The notes below the pieces were generated by a model. The model searched no databases, was not told where the DNA came from, and saw nothing but the letters and a program-made list of their open reading frames with translations. Made by a program: the position numbers and the translations under genes. DNA of 64,000 bases from Trachythela sp. YZ-2020. Taxonomy: Eukaryota; Cnidaria; Anthozoa; Malacalcyonacea; Clavulariidae. Below, one piece after another: positions 46,331 to 55,848 of this stretch. Where the stretch lies: NCBI GenBank assembly GCA_016169945.1, contig JADLSH010000145.1, positions 3,843,501-3,907,500 of the forward strand, read 5' to 3'. Positions within the stretch are counted from its first letter, which is position 1; every line of letters starts with the position of its first letter.

Positions 46331-49300
46331 CTTTATTTATCCACGGTACTATTTCACAAAGACAAAAACTAAAATATTTACAAGATGTGATCTTCCAATA
46401 GGCCGTGCTATGTATGATTAATTACATGCAAATATAAAAATAATTTATTAAGTTAATACAATAAGATTAAGAGGAAAAAAAGAAGATAAATTAATTATCA
46501 AGAATTATTACCACTATTTGTCACTAGAGCCCTTTTGAAAGTTGACAATGAACCCAAATTTTTTATGTTAGGTAATAAATCATTCCAAGCTACAGCTCCT
46601 CTGTACGAGAATGATTTTTTACAAAAGTTGGTATTTGGCCTCGGGAGTGCCAAGTTAAATTCAGCCTGCCTAGTTTCATGATTATGAAGTGTACTGGTTT
46701 TCGTGAATAAATCAATTAGGTAATCAGGCACCATATTATTATTTACCTGATACATAGTAGTACCTATGATTATTTCTTCTGAGACTTAGATTAGGTAAAT
46801 CTAATTCTTTAAGTATATCAGCTGACCTAAATTCATACCCACGCTTTGTAATAATACGAGCTGCTCTATTTTGTAAACGTTGCAAGTGGTTTTGAAGGGT
46901 AATTCCAACACAACCCCATACTTGCGAGCAGTAGTCAAAGTGTGGTTGAATTAAGGTTTTGTAAACTGTTACTAAAGTCCTTACATCCACCAGATCTCTT
47001 AATCGTCTAAGGACGTAAAGACCCTTGTTTACTTTCTTAGTAATTTGATCTGTTTGAGAATGCCAGGTTAAGGTCTCATCTACCATCATACCCAGTGATT
47101 TAGTAACGGTTACTCGTTGAATAGGCGTATCTCCAATTTTTATTTGAAAGTCGGAGTTACACTGCTTAAGTTTTTGATGTGATCCAACAAGCATATATTC
47201 AGTTTTGCTTTTGTTTAGGCTCAGTTTGTTGGCCGCCATCCAAACTGAAATATTTGCTAGGTCATCATTTAACGTTTCAAAAATTGCTTTGACATCCTTA
47301 CTTGCCGTTCCTAATTGAGTATCATCAGCAAACATATCACAATCCGCATTTTTTAAGCAATTTGGCAAGTCGTTTATATAAACAAGAAAGAGTAAGAGTC
47401 CAAGAATTGACCCCTGCGGAATACCAGTAATTATTGTTCGTGGTTCAGACAGTTTGCCATTAACTTGACAATACTGGGTACGATTAGACAGATAGGACCT
47501 AAACCAGTCATGGGCCCTTCCTCTTACTCCACATAAATATAATTTTTTTAATAAAATACCATGGTCAACGGTATCGAATGCCTTTTTTAGATCTAAAAAG
47601 GCAACTCCATTGATCAACCCTTCGTCCATATTTTGATACCAATGGTTTGTCATTTTTAACAATGCAGTAACAGTGGAGTGGAGAGGTCTAAAGCCATGTT
47701 GTGCATTTGTTAGTATATTTGCCCATTGTAAATAGGAATAGACCTGGTTATGTGCGAGTTTCTCCATTGTTTTGGCAATTACCGAAATAATAGATATGGG
47801 TCGATAGTTATCCATATTAGATTTAGGGCCACTTTTGTAAATTGGAGTGACTCTTGCAGTTTTCCACTCACATGGAAATATGCCGATAGATATAGACCTA
47901 TTAAATATTGTTGTCAGAGATTTAGCAATGTAAGGTGAGGCCAGTTTAATAAGTTTTGCTGGTAATCCATCTAGGCCTGATGCCTTAGTAGGTGATAATG
48001 ATGACAATAATTGGCAAACTTCCTGTTTAGTTATATCACAGAAAATAAATTCCTGCATTGATTCACTGATGTAACTCTCCGGACGGTGGAATAGAGCAAC
48101 TTGAGACGTTTTGCGAAAGAATGAAACCAAGATCAGTGAAATGATTATTGAATACACTTGGTATGCCTGGAATATTAATTATTTCTCCATTCTCGTTACG
48201 GATCTCAGTTATATTATGAGATTTTTTGGATTTATGAATCAAGTTATTAATAGTTTTCCACATGTATTTCCTTGATTATCCCTAATCTCAACACTATAAT
48301 GATGACGAATGGACGACTTAATTAATTTATTATAAGAATTTCTAGCTGATTTGAAGATTTGCCAATCATTTTCATTTTTGGATTTCAAGGCCTTTTTCTT
48401 TAATAAGTTCTTATTTCGCATACTATGAAGTACTTGTTTCGTAATCCAAGGGGTACGCTTCTTACCAATTTTACGGGTTGTAAGCGGTGCATGTTTATCA
48501 ATAATTTCAGTAAATTTATTTTTCCATATATACCACATTCGGTTAGGATCCGTGTATGAATCCAAGTTATGGGTTTCGGACCATGCTATATCGCGTAGGA
48601 AATTATCTTCATTGAAACTTTTGAAGTCACGGAACTCCAAAATATGTTCCACTCCTTTTAGCGATGGAAATGACAAAATGCCATATATTAAATAATGGTC
48701 ACTAATCGTTATCTTGGAGACTCCTGCTAATATAATATTTTCCTTTTTATTGGTATAGAAATGGTCAATTAAAGATGTCGAATTCTTAGTTTCCCTTGTA
48801 GGTTCGTCTATCAATGGCCATCAATTGTTTGTATTGATATAAATTAGTAATGAAATTGAGTTCTTTTGTCATATGATCTAGATCTTTGTGTAAAAGATCA
48901 CAATCTATATCACCCAGGATAATGCTCTCTTTCTCTTCAATATCAATAAGCCGCAGAATGTTTTCGAATTTTATTAGCAAGTCAATGGGTGAATTAGGTG
49001 GTCTGTACCACGTTGAAACTAGAAAAGGTTTGGTTTTATATTTATGAATTTCTATCGTAAGAGCTTCAATATCATCATGACCCAAGTCAGGTCTTATCAG
49101 AAAGTTAATTGTATTTCGTATGTAGAAACCTACACCCCCACCAGATCTATTCCTATTCTTAGAGACCCAGGTATATCCCTCCAGGGAAATTAAATCCAGG
49201 GGTACATCAGAATCCATTTTAGTTTCATTAATTGCTAAAATATCTAGTTTTCATTTTTGTCCATATAATAAAAAGAACATTACACGGCGGCTCGAAGATA

Positions 49301-51292
49301 TGAATATTATTTTCTCGTGTTAAAAACAATATTTTACTCACTCGCTGCGCTCGTTCGTAAAATATTGTTTTTACCACTCGAAAATAATATTCATATCTTC
49401 TCGCCACCGTGTAATATCCTCTATATATTATTAATTTTACTTTGTTATATTATATGGACTTTATTAGACACCCAAGAGCCAATGGGGAGGCAGAGAGGTT
49501 CATGCAGATCCTCAGCAAAACCGAACAGATTGCACATCTCCAAGGAAAGCATGCATCAGAAAGAGAACTAGCCGTACACGATATGCTAATAGCTTATAGA
49601 GAGACCCGACACCCAGCCACAGGTGTCACGCCATACGAAGCCATGCAGGATAGACCTGTACGTACTCGTCTAGACCATGAAGCGGCTCGAAAGACTGACC
49701 AAAGAGAGAAAAACAGAGAAATTGATGAACGGGACAAAGAATACAAGAAACGAATGACACAACAGAAAAGAAACGTAAAGAAACACAAATTTGCACTGAG
49801 AGATTATGTATTGCTGAAGCAGAAGAAGGCCAATAAATGGTCGACGGCATTTGAACCAGCTTTTTACACCATCACAAAAATTCAAGGATCATCAATCACC
49901 ATCAGACGCATTAAGGACGGAAGAGAACTGTGTCGTGACGCAAGTCACCTCAAACCTGCAAATTCTCTAGTGGGAACGGACAACGATTATCCAACGCAAC
50001 CTGCTGACAAAGAAGAAGAGGAATCAACGTGGGTTCGGGAAACAGACGACGAAATGGCAGACGGTGATGTAGAACATGTGAGACCGGCAGAGAACCAGGA
50101 TACAGAAAACGAAGGAACCAATAGACCAAGAAGAGAAAGACAATTGCCGCCGAGATTGACAGACTATATCCTTTCGTAACACGGAAACAAATGACAAAAA
50201 TAAACTCTAAGATATCCAACAAACTGAATATTTATGGATCACCAGGTCTGTTACAGAGGGGTGTTTTTACAAACTCGTTGCATTACCGATATCAGACATG
50301 TCATTTTGCGGAGTTAATTGGAATCGCAGTTTTGACATTATGTCTATGATGTACATGTCTACGTTGAATGAACTTACAGCACTATCGAACGTGTTTTCCT
50401 CCACATATTCTTCCGTATCATCGGCCAGGTTTTCAAATTTTCTCTTGTTTTCAACCGCTGCTGCAATCGTTTGTCTTTTTACCAAATATCTTTCATCAAA
50501 AGCATTCTACAAGATCGATTTATACTTGTTTGTGTTGACATTCAGATTTAAGTTTATATAAATTTTGTTATTTTATTTCGACTGATAGACTTCCGTAACG
50601 GAAATTGAACTATTATCATCCGAACTATTATCATCCGTTATATTAATAAACTCGCATATAATCTCGCATATAGTTCTGAGTCATTCGTCATCTCTCAAAA
50701 TCCTTCACCATTTTTTGAATTTGCCGCGTCGTAGATCTTAAACTCTCTATTAACAATTAAACGGACAGAACCGTCGCCCCGTATATTTTCATATTTGTCT
50801 AGTACAGTAAAGTTACCCCTCTCAGTTTAAACATTCACTCATGAACAACAGAGTTCATTTAAGGTATCTTCGTCTGCATTGTGTCGTATTTCAGCTTGTA
50901 TGCCATGCATTCCTGGAGTCTCATTTTTTTTGAACTTCTTCACAGCTTCCTTAAATTCTTTCACGGTTATGTCTTCACAAAATATTTCTAGGTCTTCCAC
51001 TCCATCACGGAATGTGAAATTGAGTCAAAAGGCAAGGGGTATATTTAGAGAAGCACCTCCTGCAAGAATTATGACAAAAGTTCGTCTTTATTGGTTGGGC
51101 GAAGTAAATAATGAATTTTACCGTTTCGAAACGGACAACCGTGAAAAGCTATTTTACTTACGAAGACAATTGATTGTGTGTATAAGGTGAGAAAATATTA
51201 CGTTTGTCATACACTACTTCAAAATACTTCATTTCAATAATATAAAACCATAATCAATTGTTAAATCAAAATAAATTAGGTGTGTGAGCTAT

Positions 51293-51329
<37 letters not shown>

Positions 51330-54300
51330 TCAATATATATATATATCAATATGTTAATATTTACACTGATAAACGCGTGGCTCTCAATAAAGATACAATA
51401 AAAATACATCAACAGTCTATATTTTCCCTCTTGTTAAACGAAATATTTTCCAAGGAGCAGCATGTATTTATTTTTCGTACAGCACCGTAACACGTAATGA
51501 TAAAATGATTTAAATACTTTACTGAAATCACATCAAATGTACCGCCATTCTGTGTGCTGGGAAAAAGAGATGGACCAATAAAGGGCGTTTTATTCAACAT
51601 CAAAGACAATTGCATGCCAGGATTGTCAGACTGACAAGAGTTAATAATAAATGAAGTTTCTCTCTAGTTTCATGAGTTCTTTCGTTTATGTCAGTAAACA
51701 GTTTTATATTATTTGCTCCTCTACAAGTTCTTTCTCTCATTCTTTTTTATGGCATCTTCTTCTTCTATTCTTCTTTTCTCGTTCTTTCTTCTTTTTCAAA
51801 CTTTTTCCATACATTTTCCTTCCATCTTTTCTTTCAGTTACACTTTCCTCATTTCTTTACATCTTGTGTTTTAATGTATGCATTTCATTTCTTTCACAAC
51901 ATTTACCAGATACTTTAATGAAGATTAACAGGCCACTGGTATAGCTCAATTCTGTCAATATTGTGTAGACTTTTAAAATTGCTTTTGTACTATATCTATT
52001 TCTTGCAGAGCCAACCAAAATCAACTCATCTGTAATAGTATGTCGTTACATAGACATTTTGTAAATATCAAAAAGAACAAAACCAATTCACTGATGGTTG
52101 TAATTGTATACAGAGCGAAGTATTTAGGAATTTACTTCGGAATGAGGTTGTAAAATCCGATGAAAAAGTAACCTGCGAGGCAGGCTCTTTGGATTTTCGG
52201 AGGTCTTAAGAGCCTGATCAAAAAGTGTCTTACAAAATCTTGAATTCCTAGGATAATCTACTTCAGAGGCTTCGAAAATGCAAAATTTTCCTGGAGGAGC
52301 ATGCCCCAAGACCCCCTTTTTTTTCTTTTTTATTTATTTATTTATTTGCCCAAAAAAACAATTCAATTAGCATTATTTACAGTAATTTATATAAAAGTAT
52401 AATAACTAGGGCTAGGAGCCTTTTGGAAACCCTTTCAGGCTTTTATATTTAGGCCCCTAGTTAAACAAATATTTATAGTATAATTAAAAGATAATTGAGA
52501 AATATCGAATAGAATATTTACTAAAAGTTATTTACAAGTGATATTGGTAAAGTAACTATGGCACTCTTACAGGGCCTTTTTTTAAGAAATCGTTAGTGGG
52601 GGGGGCCATCATCGAAAGGGGACGTAACAAGTAGGTGGTGTATTACAGGTGTGGGAAGGTGAAGGGGGTACTGGGGGTACTCCCCCAGAAAATTTTTGTA
52701 TTCTTGAGTCTCTGTGTCTTGATTTCCTGCATTTTCAGAGACAATTTTTTATATATCCCATCTAAATGGAGCCAGTTTTGTTGTGAGAATACCATAACTG
52801 TCCTCTAAACTCAGTTTTCCCCTTTTTGCTTATACTTTGGACAAAAGGGACCTTCACTGGGGGGGCCAAAATAGCTTACTGGGGGGGCCAACATGGGGGC
52901 TGGGGGGGCTTTGGCCCCTCCAGTACATTAGTTAAAAAAGGCCCTGCACTCTTATGCAATATATATATATATATATAAAGATAATTATTAATTTTCTAAT
53001 ATTATGCATAATTGCATATTCCATATTTCAACTCCTTTGTTCTCTCCTCCCCACTCCAATAACAACTTGCTTCTGATGCCGGACTGCATAGTGTTCCAAT
53101 CAGTTGAAAAAATGTGTTATTCAACCAAATGATATAGCATAATATATATCCTACAAAAGATCACCAGTAGTGCAGTTCCCAAATTTTAGCAAACACTGAC
53201 GCTCACAAAAAAAATTATCAGTCTAAATAGATGCCTTTTTTAGTTTGTCTGGCCCCGCCGCTTCAGATATCTTCCAGTGCCTGTCTGGAGATGTCTAGAT
53301 ACCAAGCAGCTGAAAATTGTTTGATGATAGTTGAAAGTCAAAAGTGAAACCTGCAACTTTATATAACCCATATTAAGCTGCAATGTGTCTTAATGTGCCC
53401 AACTTTTCTGTCTCACACCACATGATTTTACTTGCCAAGGAGAAACCTTTGGACATCTTAATGGCATATTCAACTCTCAGTTTTATTAGATTGGAATTTT
53501 ACCATTAACACCCAATTCCCTTGACATGCAAGTAAAATCGCATCTGGCGATATTAAAACAAAATATAACAAATTACAGTCGAACCTGCATGTATTAAGCA
53601 GTCCTGTATTAAGCAGTCCTGTATTAAGCGGCCACCCTGTATTTAACAGCCAGTTAGTGAAGTCCCTGCTATTTACTCAGTAATATTCTGTAAACACTAT
53701 CTCTATTAAATGGCCACCTCTATTAAGCAATCGCGGCCGCTTGTACGTAGTCCCACTGAACGGATTAATTATTAACCTGTATTAAACGGCCAGGCATTTA
53801 CATGGTGTTTTTTATAATGTTTCAATTGGTAGTTTTGACAAGAAAAAGGCCGGCTTTTACCGAAAAGGATTCTGTAATTTGTTTTGTTGTTACATTGTAA
53901 TTGTTTCTGTTCTTCGCTTACTCAGTTCATTAATTTTAGTTTGCTATCTTTGTAGCTATCTCTTGCACCTACGCTGTATTTAAATACTAAATAAAAAAGA
54001 ACGATAATTAACTTGGCCACGCCCAGAGTCTATTCTTAGTGAACCTGCATTAAGCGACCACCCTGCATTAAGCAGGTTCGACTGTAGGGTGCAGTGGAGC
54101 TTAATGGGTTAACAAGAGACTTCGCCAGATAATCTGGTTAAGCTATTAAGACCAAACACTCTCGCCTTCAGAAGCTCATTTAATATTTTCTAAATATTTA
54201 GTATTAAATATTAAGTTATTAACAAAGTAGGGTGCAATTCAGAATAATGTGTTAACCATATTTACCTCAGCATGATGTACACACCAGTTTTCATTGAAGA

Positions 54301-54367
54301 CTTGACATATTTCAACAAACTTATCAATACCATTATTAAACTGTTCTCTTGTTAGACTGACCATCAT
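35486..54367 (-). CDS. ATG10: Autophagy-related E2-like enzyme ATG10 (4 exons found, one or more missing)
   Basis: ATG10 conjugates ATG12 to ATG5 in the cytosol during autophagosome formation. Exons found: 54266-54367 ([29 protein letters not shown]), 36284-36395 ([20 protein letters not shown]), 36047-36144 ([24 protein letters not shown]) and 35486/35490-35587 ([20 protein letters not shown]). The Cys of HPC is the catalytic residue. Junctions found are GT-AG and in phase. The segment linking the first two exons (roughly 40-50 residues, with the family's G-Y-L-x-K motif) was not found; 53250-53305 has a weak [13 protein letters not shown] stretch that runs into a stop. The last exon either stops at TAA 35488-35486 or splices on at a good GTAAGT donor. 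The intron 36396-54265 is packed with nested transposons. Confidence 0.88.
36396..37197. other. ATG10 intron stretch upstream of the transposon nest
   Basis: No exon or repeat family is recognised. The segment was searched for the missing ATG10 exon without success. Confidence 0.4.
37198..37934. mobile_element. TIR element related to 10530-11362
   Basis: Its ends GGGTTGCGCAAAT and the complement of ATTCACGCAACCC are inverted. AAATATCGAGCA-type subterminal repeats occur just inside both ends (37220-37270, 37840-37920), as in the element at 10530-11362. It has no coding capacity. Its right end abuts the Gypsy LTR directly. Confidence 0.5.
37935..38091 (+). repeat. Probable 5' LTR of Gypsy-type element
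   Basis: The segment begins TGTTATATATAGC and ends CTCAACA (5'-TG...CA-3'). It contains an AATAAA-like stretch (ATAATAAATCATAAA) and is followed at once by TTGGCGACGAGG, a typical primer-binding site position. It is 157 bp long. A matching 3' LTR was not found, so the boundaries rest on these signals alone. Confidence 0.6.
41341..46290 (+). pseudogene. R2-like retroelement: Cys-rich N-terminus, RT, CCHC finger, candidate RLE
   Basis: From 41381 it has a cysteine cluster ([19 protein letters not shown], then after a frameshift [14 protein letters not shown]). A conserved segment, [16 protein letters not shown], and RT motifs follow: [42 protein letters not shown] (motif A) and [15 protein letters not shown] (motif B). 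Motif C (YADD) is absent because of an internal deletion near 42950. The C-terminus has [15 protein letters not shown], a finger [15 protein letters not shown] (C-x-C-x7-H-x3-C), and [16 protein letters not shown], which resembles the restriction-like endonuclease core of R2-clade elements. Frameshifts near 41500, 41900 and 42110, and a TAA at 45569, inactivate it. LINE A interrupts it at about 43175-45195. The 3' end has AATAAAGACTGTTC. Clade placement is inferred from layout. Confidence 0.7.
43170..45195 (+). mobile_element. LINE A: 5'-truncated L2/CR1-like LINE with ATTC tail
   Basis: The reading frame is open from about 43175 to 44943. RT signatures are [54 protein letters not shown] (motif A), [19 protein letters not shown] (motif B) and FADDTNLFF (motif C), followed by the [12 protein letters not shown] thumb region. 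All catalytic residues are present and there are no stops, so the insertion is recent. The apurinic endonuclease domain is lost to 5' truncation. The tail is (ATTC)n at 45164-45194. It has split the R2-like element between its RT and its CCHC finger. Confidence 0.9.
46291..49256 (-). mobile_element. LINE B: L2/CR1-like LINE with endonuclease, RT and TTGA tail
   Basis: Read on the minus strand, the 5' end is truncated at [15 protein letters not shown] inside the apurinic endonuclease. This is followed by [20 protein letters not shown] and ILGDIDCDL (a Gly-Asp-x-x-Cys variant of GDFN), then [10 protein letters not shown]. The RT contains [62 protein letters not shown] and FADDTQLG. The C-terminus has [11 protein letters not shown] and [14 protein letters not shown]. 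The tail is (TTGA)n at 46301-46329. Frameshifts near 48800, 48250, 48100 and 46745 break the single ORF, so it is older than LINE A. Confidence 0.88.
49262..49432. mobile_element. Fold-back MITE, copy 2
   Basis: Its arms contain AACATTACACGGCGGCTCGA and the complement ending CGCCACCGTGTAATATCC. The interior has TTTTACTCACTCGCTGCGCT. It is the inverse-orientation relative of 1625-1786 and lies between the truncated 5' end of LINE B and the end of the composite insertion. Confidence 0.75.
49469..50179 (+). pseudogene. Gypsy integrase C-terminal part, displaced by the insertion
   Basis: This open frame continues the integrase interrupted at 41340: [38 protein letters not shown] (typical of Gypsy integrases) and a basic linker. 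A chromodomain-like/GPY-F-type end follows with [36 protein letters not shown] and a charged tail ending at TAA 50177-50179. No stops lie inside this segment. Confidence 0.85.
50251..52569. other. ATG10 intron between Gypsy remnant and hAT element
   Basis: A minus-strand LINE RT N-terminal scrap at 50865-51015 reads [20 protein letters not shown] (family pattern: ...KK.K..KAPG.DGI). A (TA)n microsatellite lies at 51295-51325. A long pyrimidine-rich tract spans about 51690-51900 and a (TTTA)n run lies near 52325-52350. A 72-codon minus-strand ORF at 50267-50485 is unassigned. No ATG10 exon was found. Confidence 0.45.
52570..52946. mobile_element. hAT-type non-autonomous element, copy 2
   Basis: Its termini CAGGGCCTTTTTTTAA and TTAAAAAAGGCCCTG are flanked by an exact 8-bp target duplication CACTCTTA (52562-52569, 52947-52954). 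The interior closely parallels 21023-21432 (GTAGGTGGTGTATTACAGG, GGACAAAAGGGACC). It is 377 bp with no transposase. Confidence 0.85.
53576..54084. mobile_element. pogo/Tigger-type element, second family
   Basis: Its ends CAGTCGAACCTGCATGTATT and the complement of GCATTAAGCAGGTTCGACTG are flanked by TA target duplications (53574-53575, 54085-54086). TATTAAGC-like subterminal repeats occur inside. It is 509 bp, non-coding, and sits 180 bp from ATG10 exon 1. Confidence 0.75.
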
Positions 54368-55803
54368 TCATTCTGCATTACCTATTTACCTACCACAGCT
54401 GTACTACAGCTTTATACCACAGCTAGACAAGCTAGTGTCCAGACTGTTCTGTGGTTTTTACACACAGGATGACAGGAAGTTGACTGGGACCTAACAGGCT
54501 AAAACGCCTAAAAGTAAAAGTGCAAAACCGACAATATAATTATGCACATGACTGTGTATTTCGGGTGTTTAATATAATTGAACCTCCACCATTATTATCA
54601 ATAAGAGGTCAAATAATATGTTGTAAATCTAGATAACCTCTCAATAAATATAAAGATAAACAAATAAACTGTAATCTACAGGTAATTAATGGTCTGGTTC
54701 CTCCTCCACCCCCATATTAACACTGTTGGAACGGCTAGCTGTGGTATTTAAAGGACCAGTTAGAATTTATAAAATTCTTGCACTGCTAGACAGTCTCACT
54801 TCATACTTCCTTTGCGTACATTCTCCTGTTACATCTAATGACAATTAATATGATAAATTATTGTACAATCAGTACAAATCGAGGTACAAATACAAAAGGT
54901 ATTTGAGAGTTGAGACGTACAGTTTCGGCTTGATCCTACTTCCTACGAGCGATATGTTATCGCAATAGACTATCGGTCATCAATGTGTGGTAACACCCCC
55001 AGGGTTTTATAACAAAGAATTATTTAACGTATACAGTTTTTGCTTACTTTACGCCATGTTTTGATTCGGTGCACGCCGATAGTGGGCGACCTTGTGGTAT
55101 GCAGGTCAAGGGCAGCTCATGCATCATTTCTTATCGATAATTATTGTAAAAAATCTCGGATTTTTAGTTTAAATATCAAAACATTACTCTTGAATGTAAT
55201 ATGTTGTTTAGAGACATTAGACTACGTTTTTTCCAGTTGTTTTGTCTGATAACTTTATTAGTATTTATATTTTGATATTGTCAGATATAAAGATATTGTT
55301 ATAAAAGTCAGCTTAAAATAGTCTGTTAGTTAAATATTAACAGCAAACGGTCAAACTGACCCAAATATTCAAATATTGCAAGCTTGTATTCAAGATTCTT
55401 ACAAAGACACGTTTCTAACACAATTATATGAATATCGATTACATTTTTGTTTAAATTTGTAGTTGGCATATCTCCCACTTGCCCGGGGAAGCCACTTGAG
55501 TGCAAAGTTGTAAATTTCACACTACTTGTCGATTTCAAAGGTGCCCGATGTTTGCCCGATGCTACAGTAAAATACAATTATTTATAAAAGTTTAGTGAAA
55601 ATCAAAGAAATAAATAGAAGAGAGCTTTGTTTTACTCAAGGCATTTCGTTTTGTGTTCGTTTTTGACGGAAGCATTTTGTGTGTCTTTTGTTTCGAGATC
55701 ACGATTTGTTCGAATGAACCAATTAGAATGTTTCTTTTGACAAGCGATCGTGATCGTTGTCATGGTAGATTGGCCTTGGGTTCGGCGGCGTTCGTTTCGA
55801 GCA
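54368..55803. promoter_or_regulatory. ATG10/SSBP head-to-head intergenic region
   Basis: The two coding starts diverge across about 1.4-1.5 kb, so the promoters are expected here. No TATA box, CpG-island-like block or annotated core element was identified. ATG10 has ATGATG at its start, so a second start codon follows directly. Confidence 0.35.
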
Positions 55804-55848
55804 TGATGGAGCTATCAACTGATCCTACGTTGACAGGCAGGCACAGCA

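Larger units (their letters stand above)
41341..49468. mobile_element. 8.1-kb composite insertion with 15-bp target duplication
   Basis: CACCCAAGAGCCAAT occurs at 41326-41340 and again at 49469-49483. At both sites it is in the codons for the integrase stretch HPRAN, so removing 41341-49483 would restore Gypsy continuity. The insert holds the R2-like element, LINE A, LINE B and a fold-back MITE. A variable-length duplication fits target-primed reverse transcription of the outer element. Confidence 0.8.
37935..50250 (+). mobile_element. Degenerate Gypsy-type LTR retrotransposon, split by nested insertion
   Basis: The order is LTR, gag (38163-38487), protease, RT, RNase H, integrase. Gag shows a frameshift before [17 protein letters not shown]. 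Protease has [12 protein letters not shown] (about 38850). RT at 39024-39900 contains [12 protein letters not shown] and [12 protein letters not shown], interrupted by a TAA, and a frame-shifted QRDDLLIG. RNase H spans 39928-40600 ([15 protein letters not shown]), with a stop at 40387. Integrase shows H-H spacing HEMGHFGK with CFEC, then [12 protein letters not shown] and RVDSDNGPS. It breaks at 41340 and resumes at 49469 with NGEAERFMQ and a chromatin-end domain to 50179. Without the insertion it is about 4.2 kb. Multiple stops show it is dead. It lies in an ATG10 intron, antisense to ATG10. Confidence 0.88.

Noticed and set aside
50267..50485. 72-codon minus-strand ORF after Gypsy
   Set aside because: It is acidic and unassigned, with no homology recognised and no support for its being an ATG10 exon. 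It is left as an unassigned stretch.
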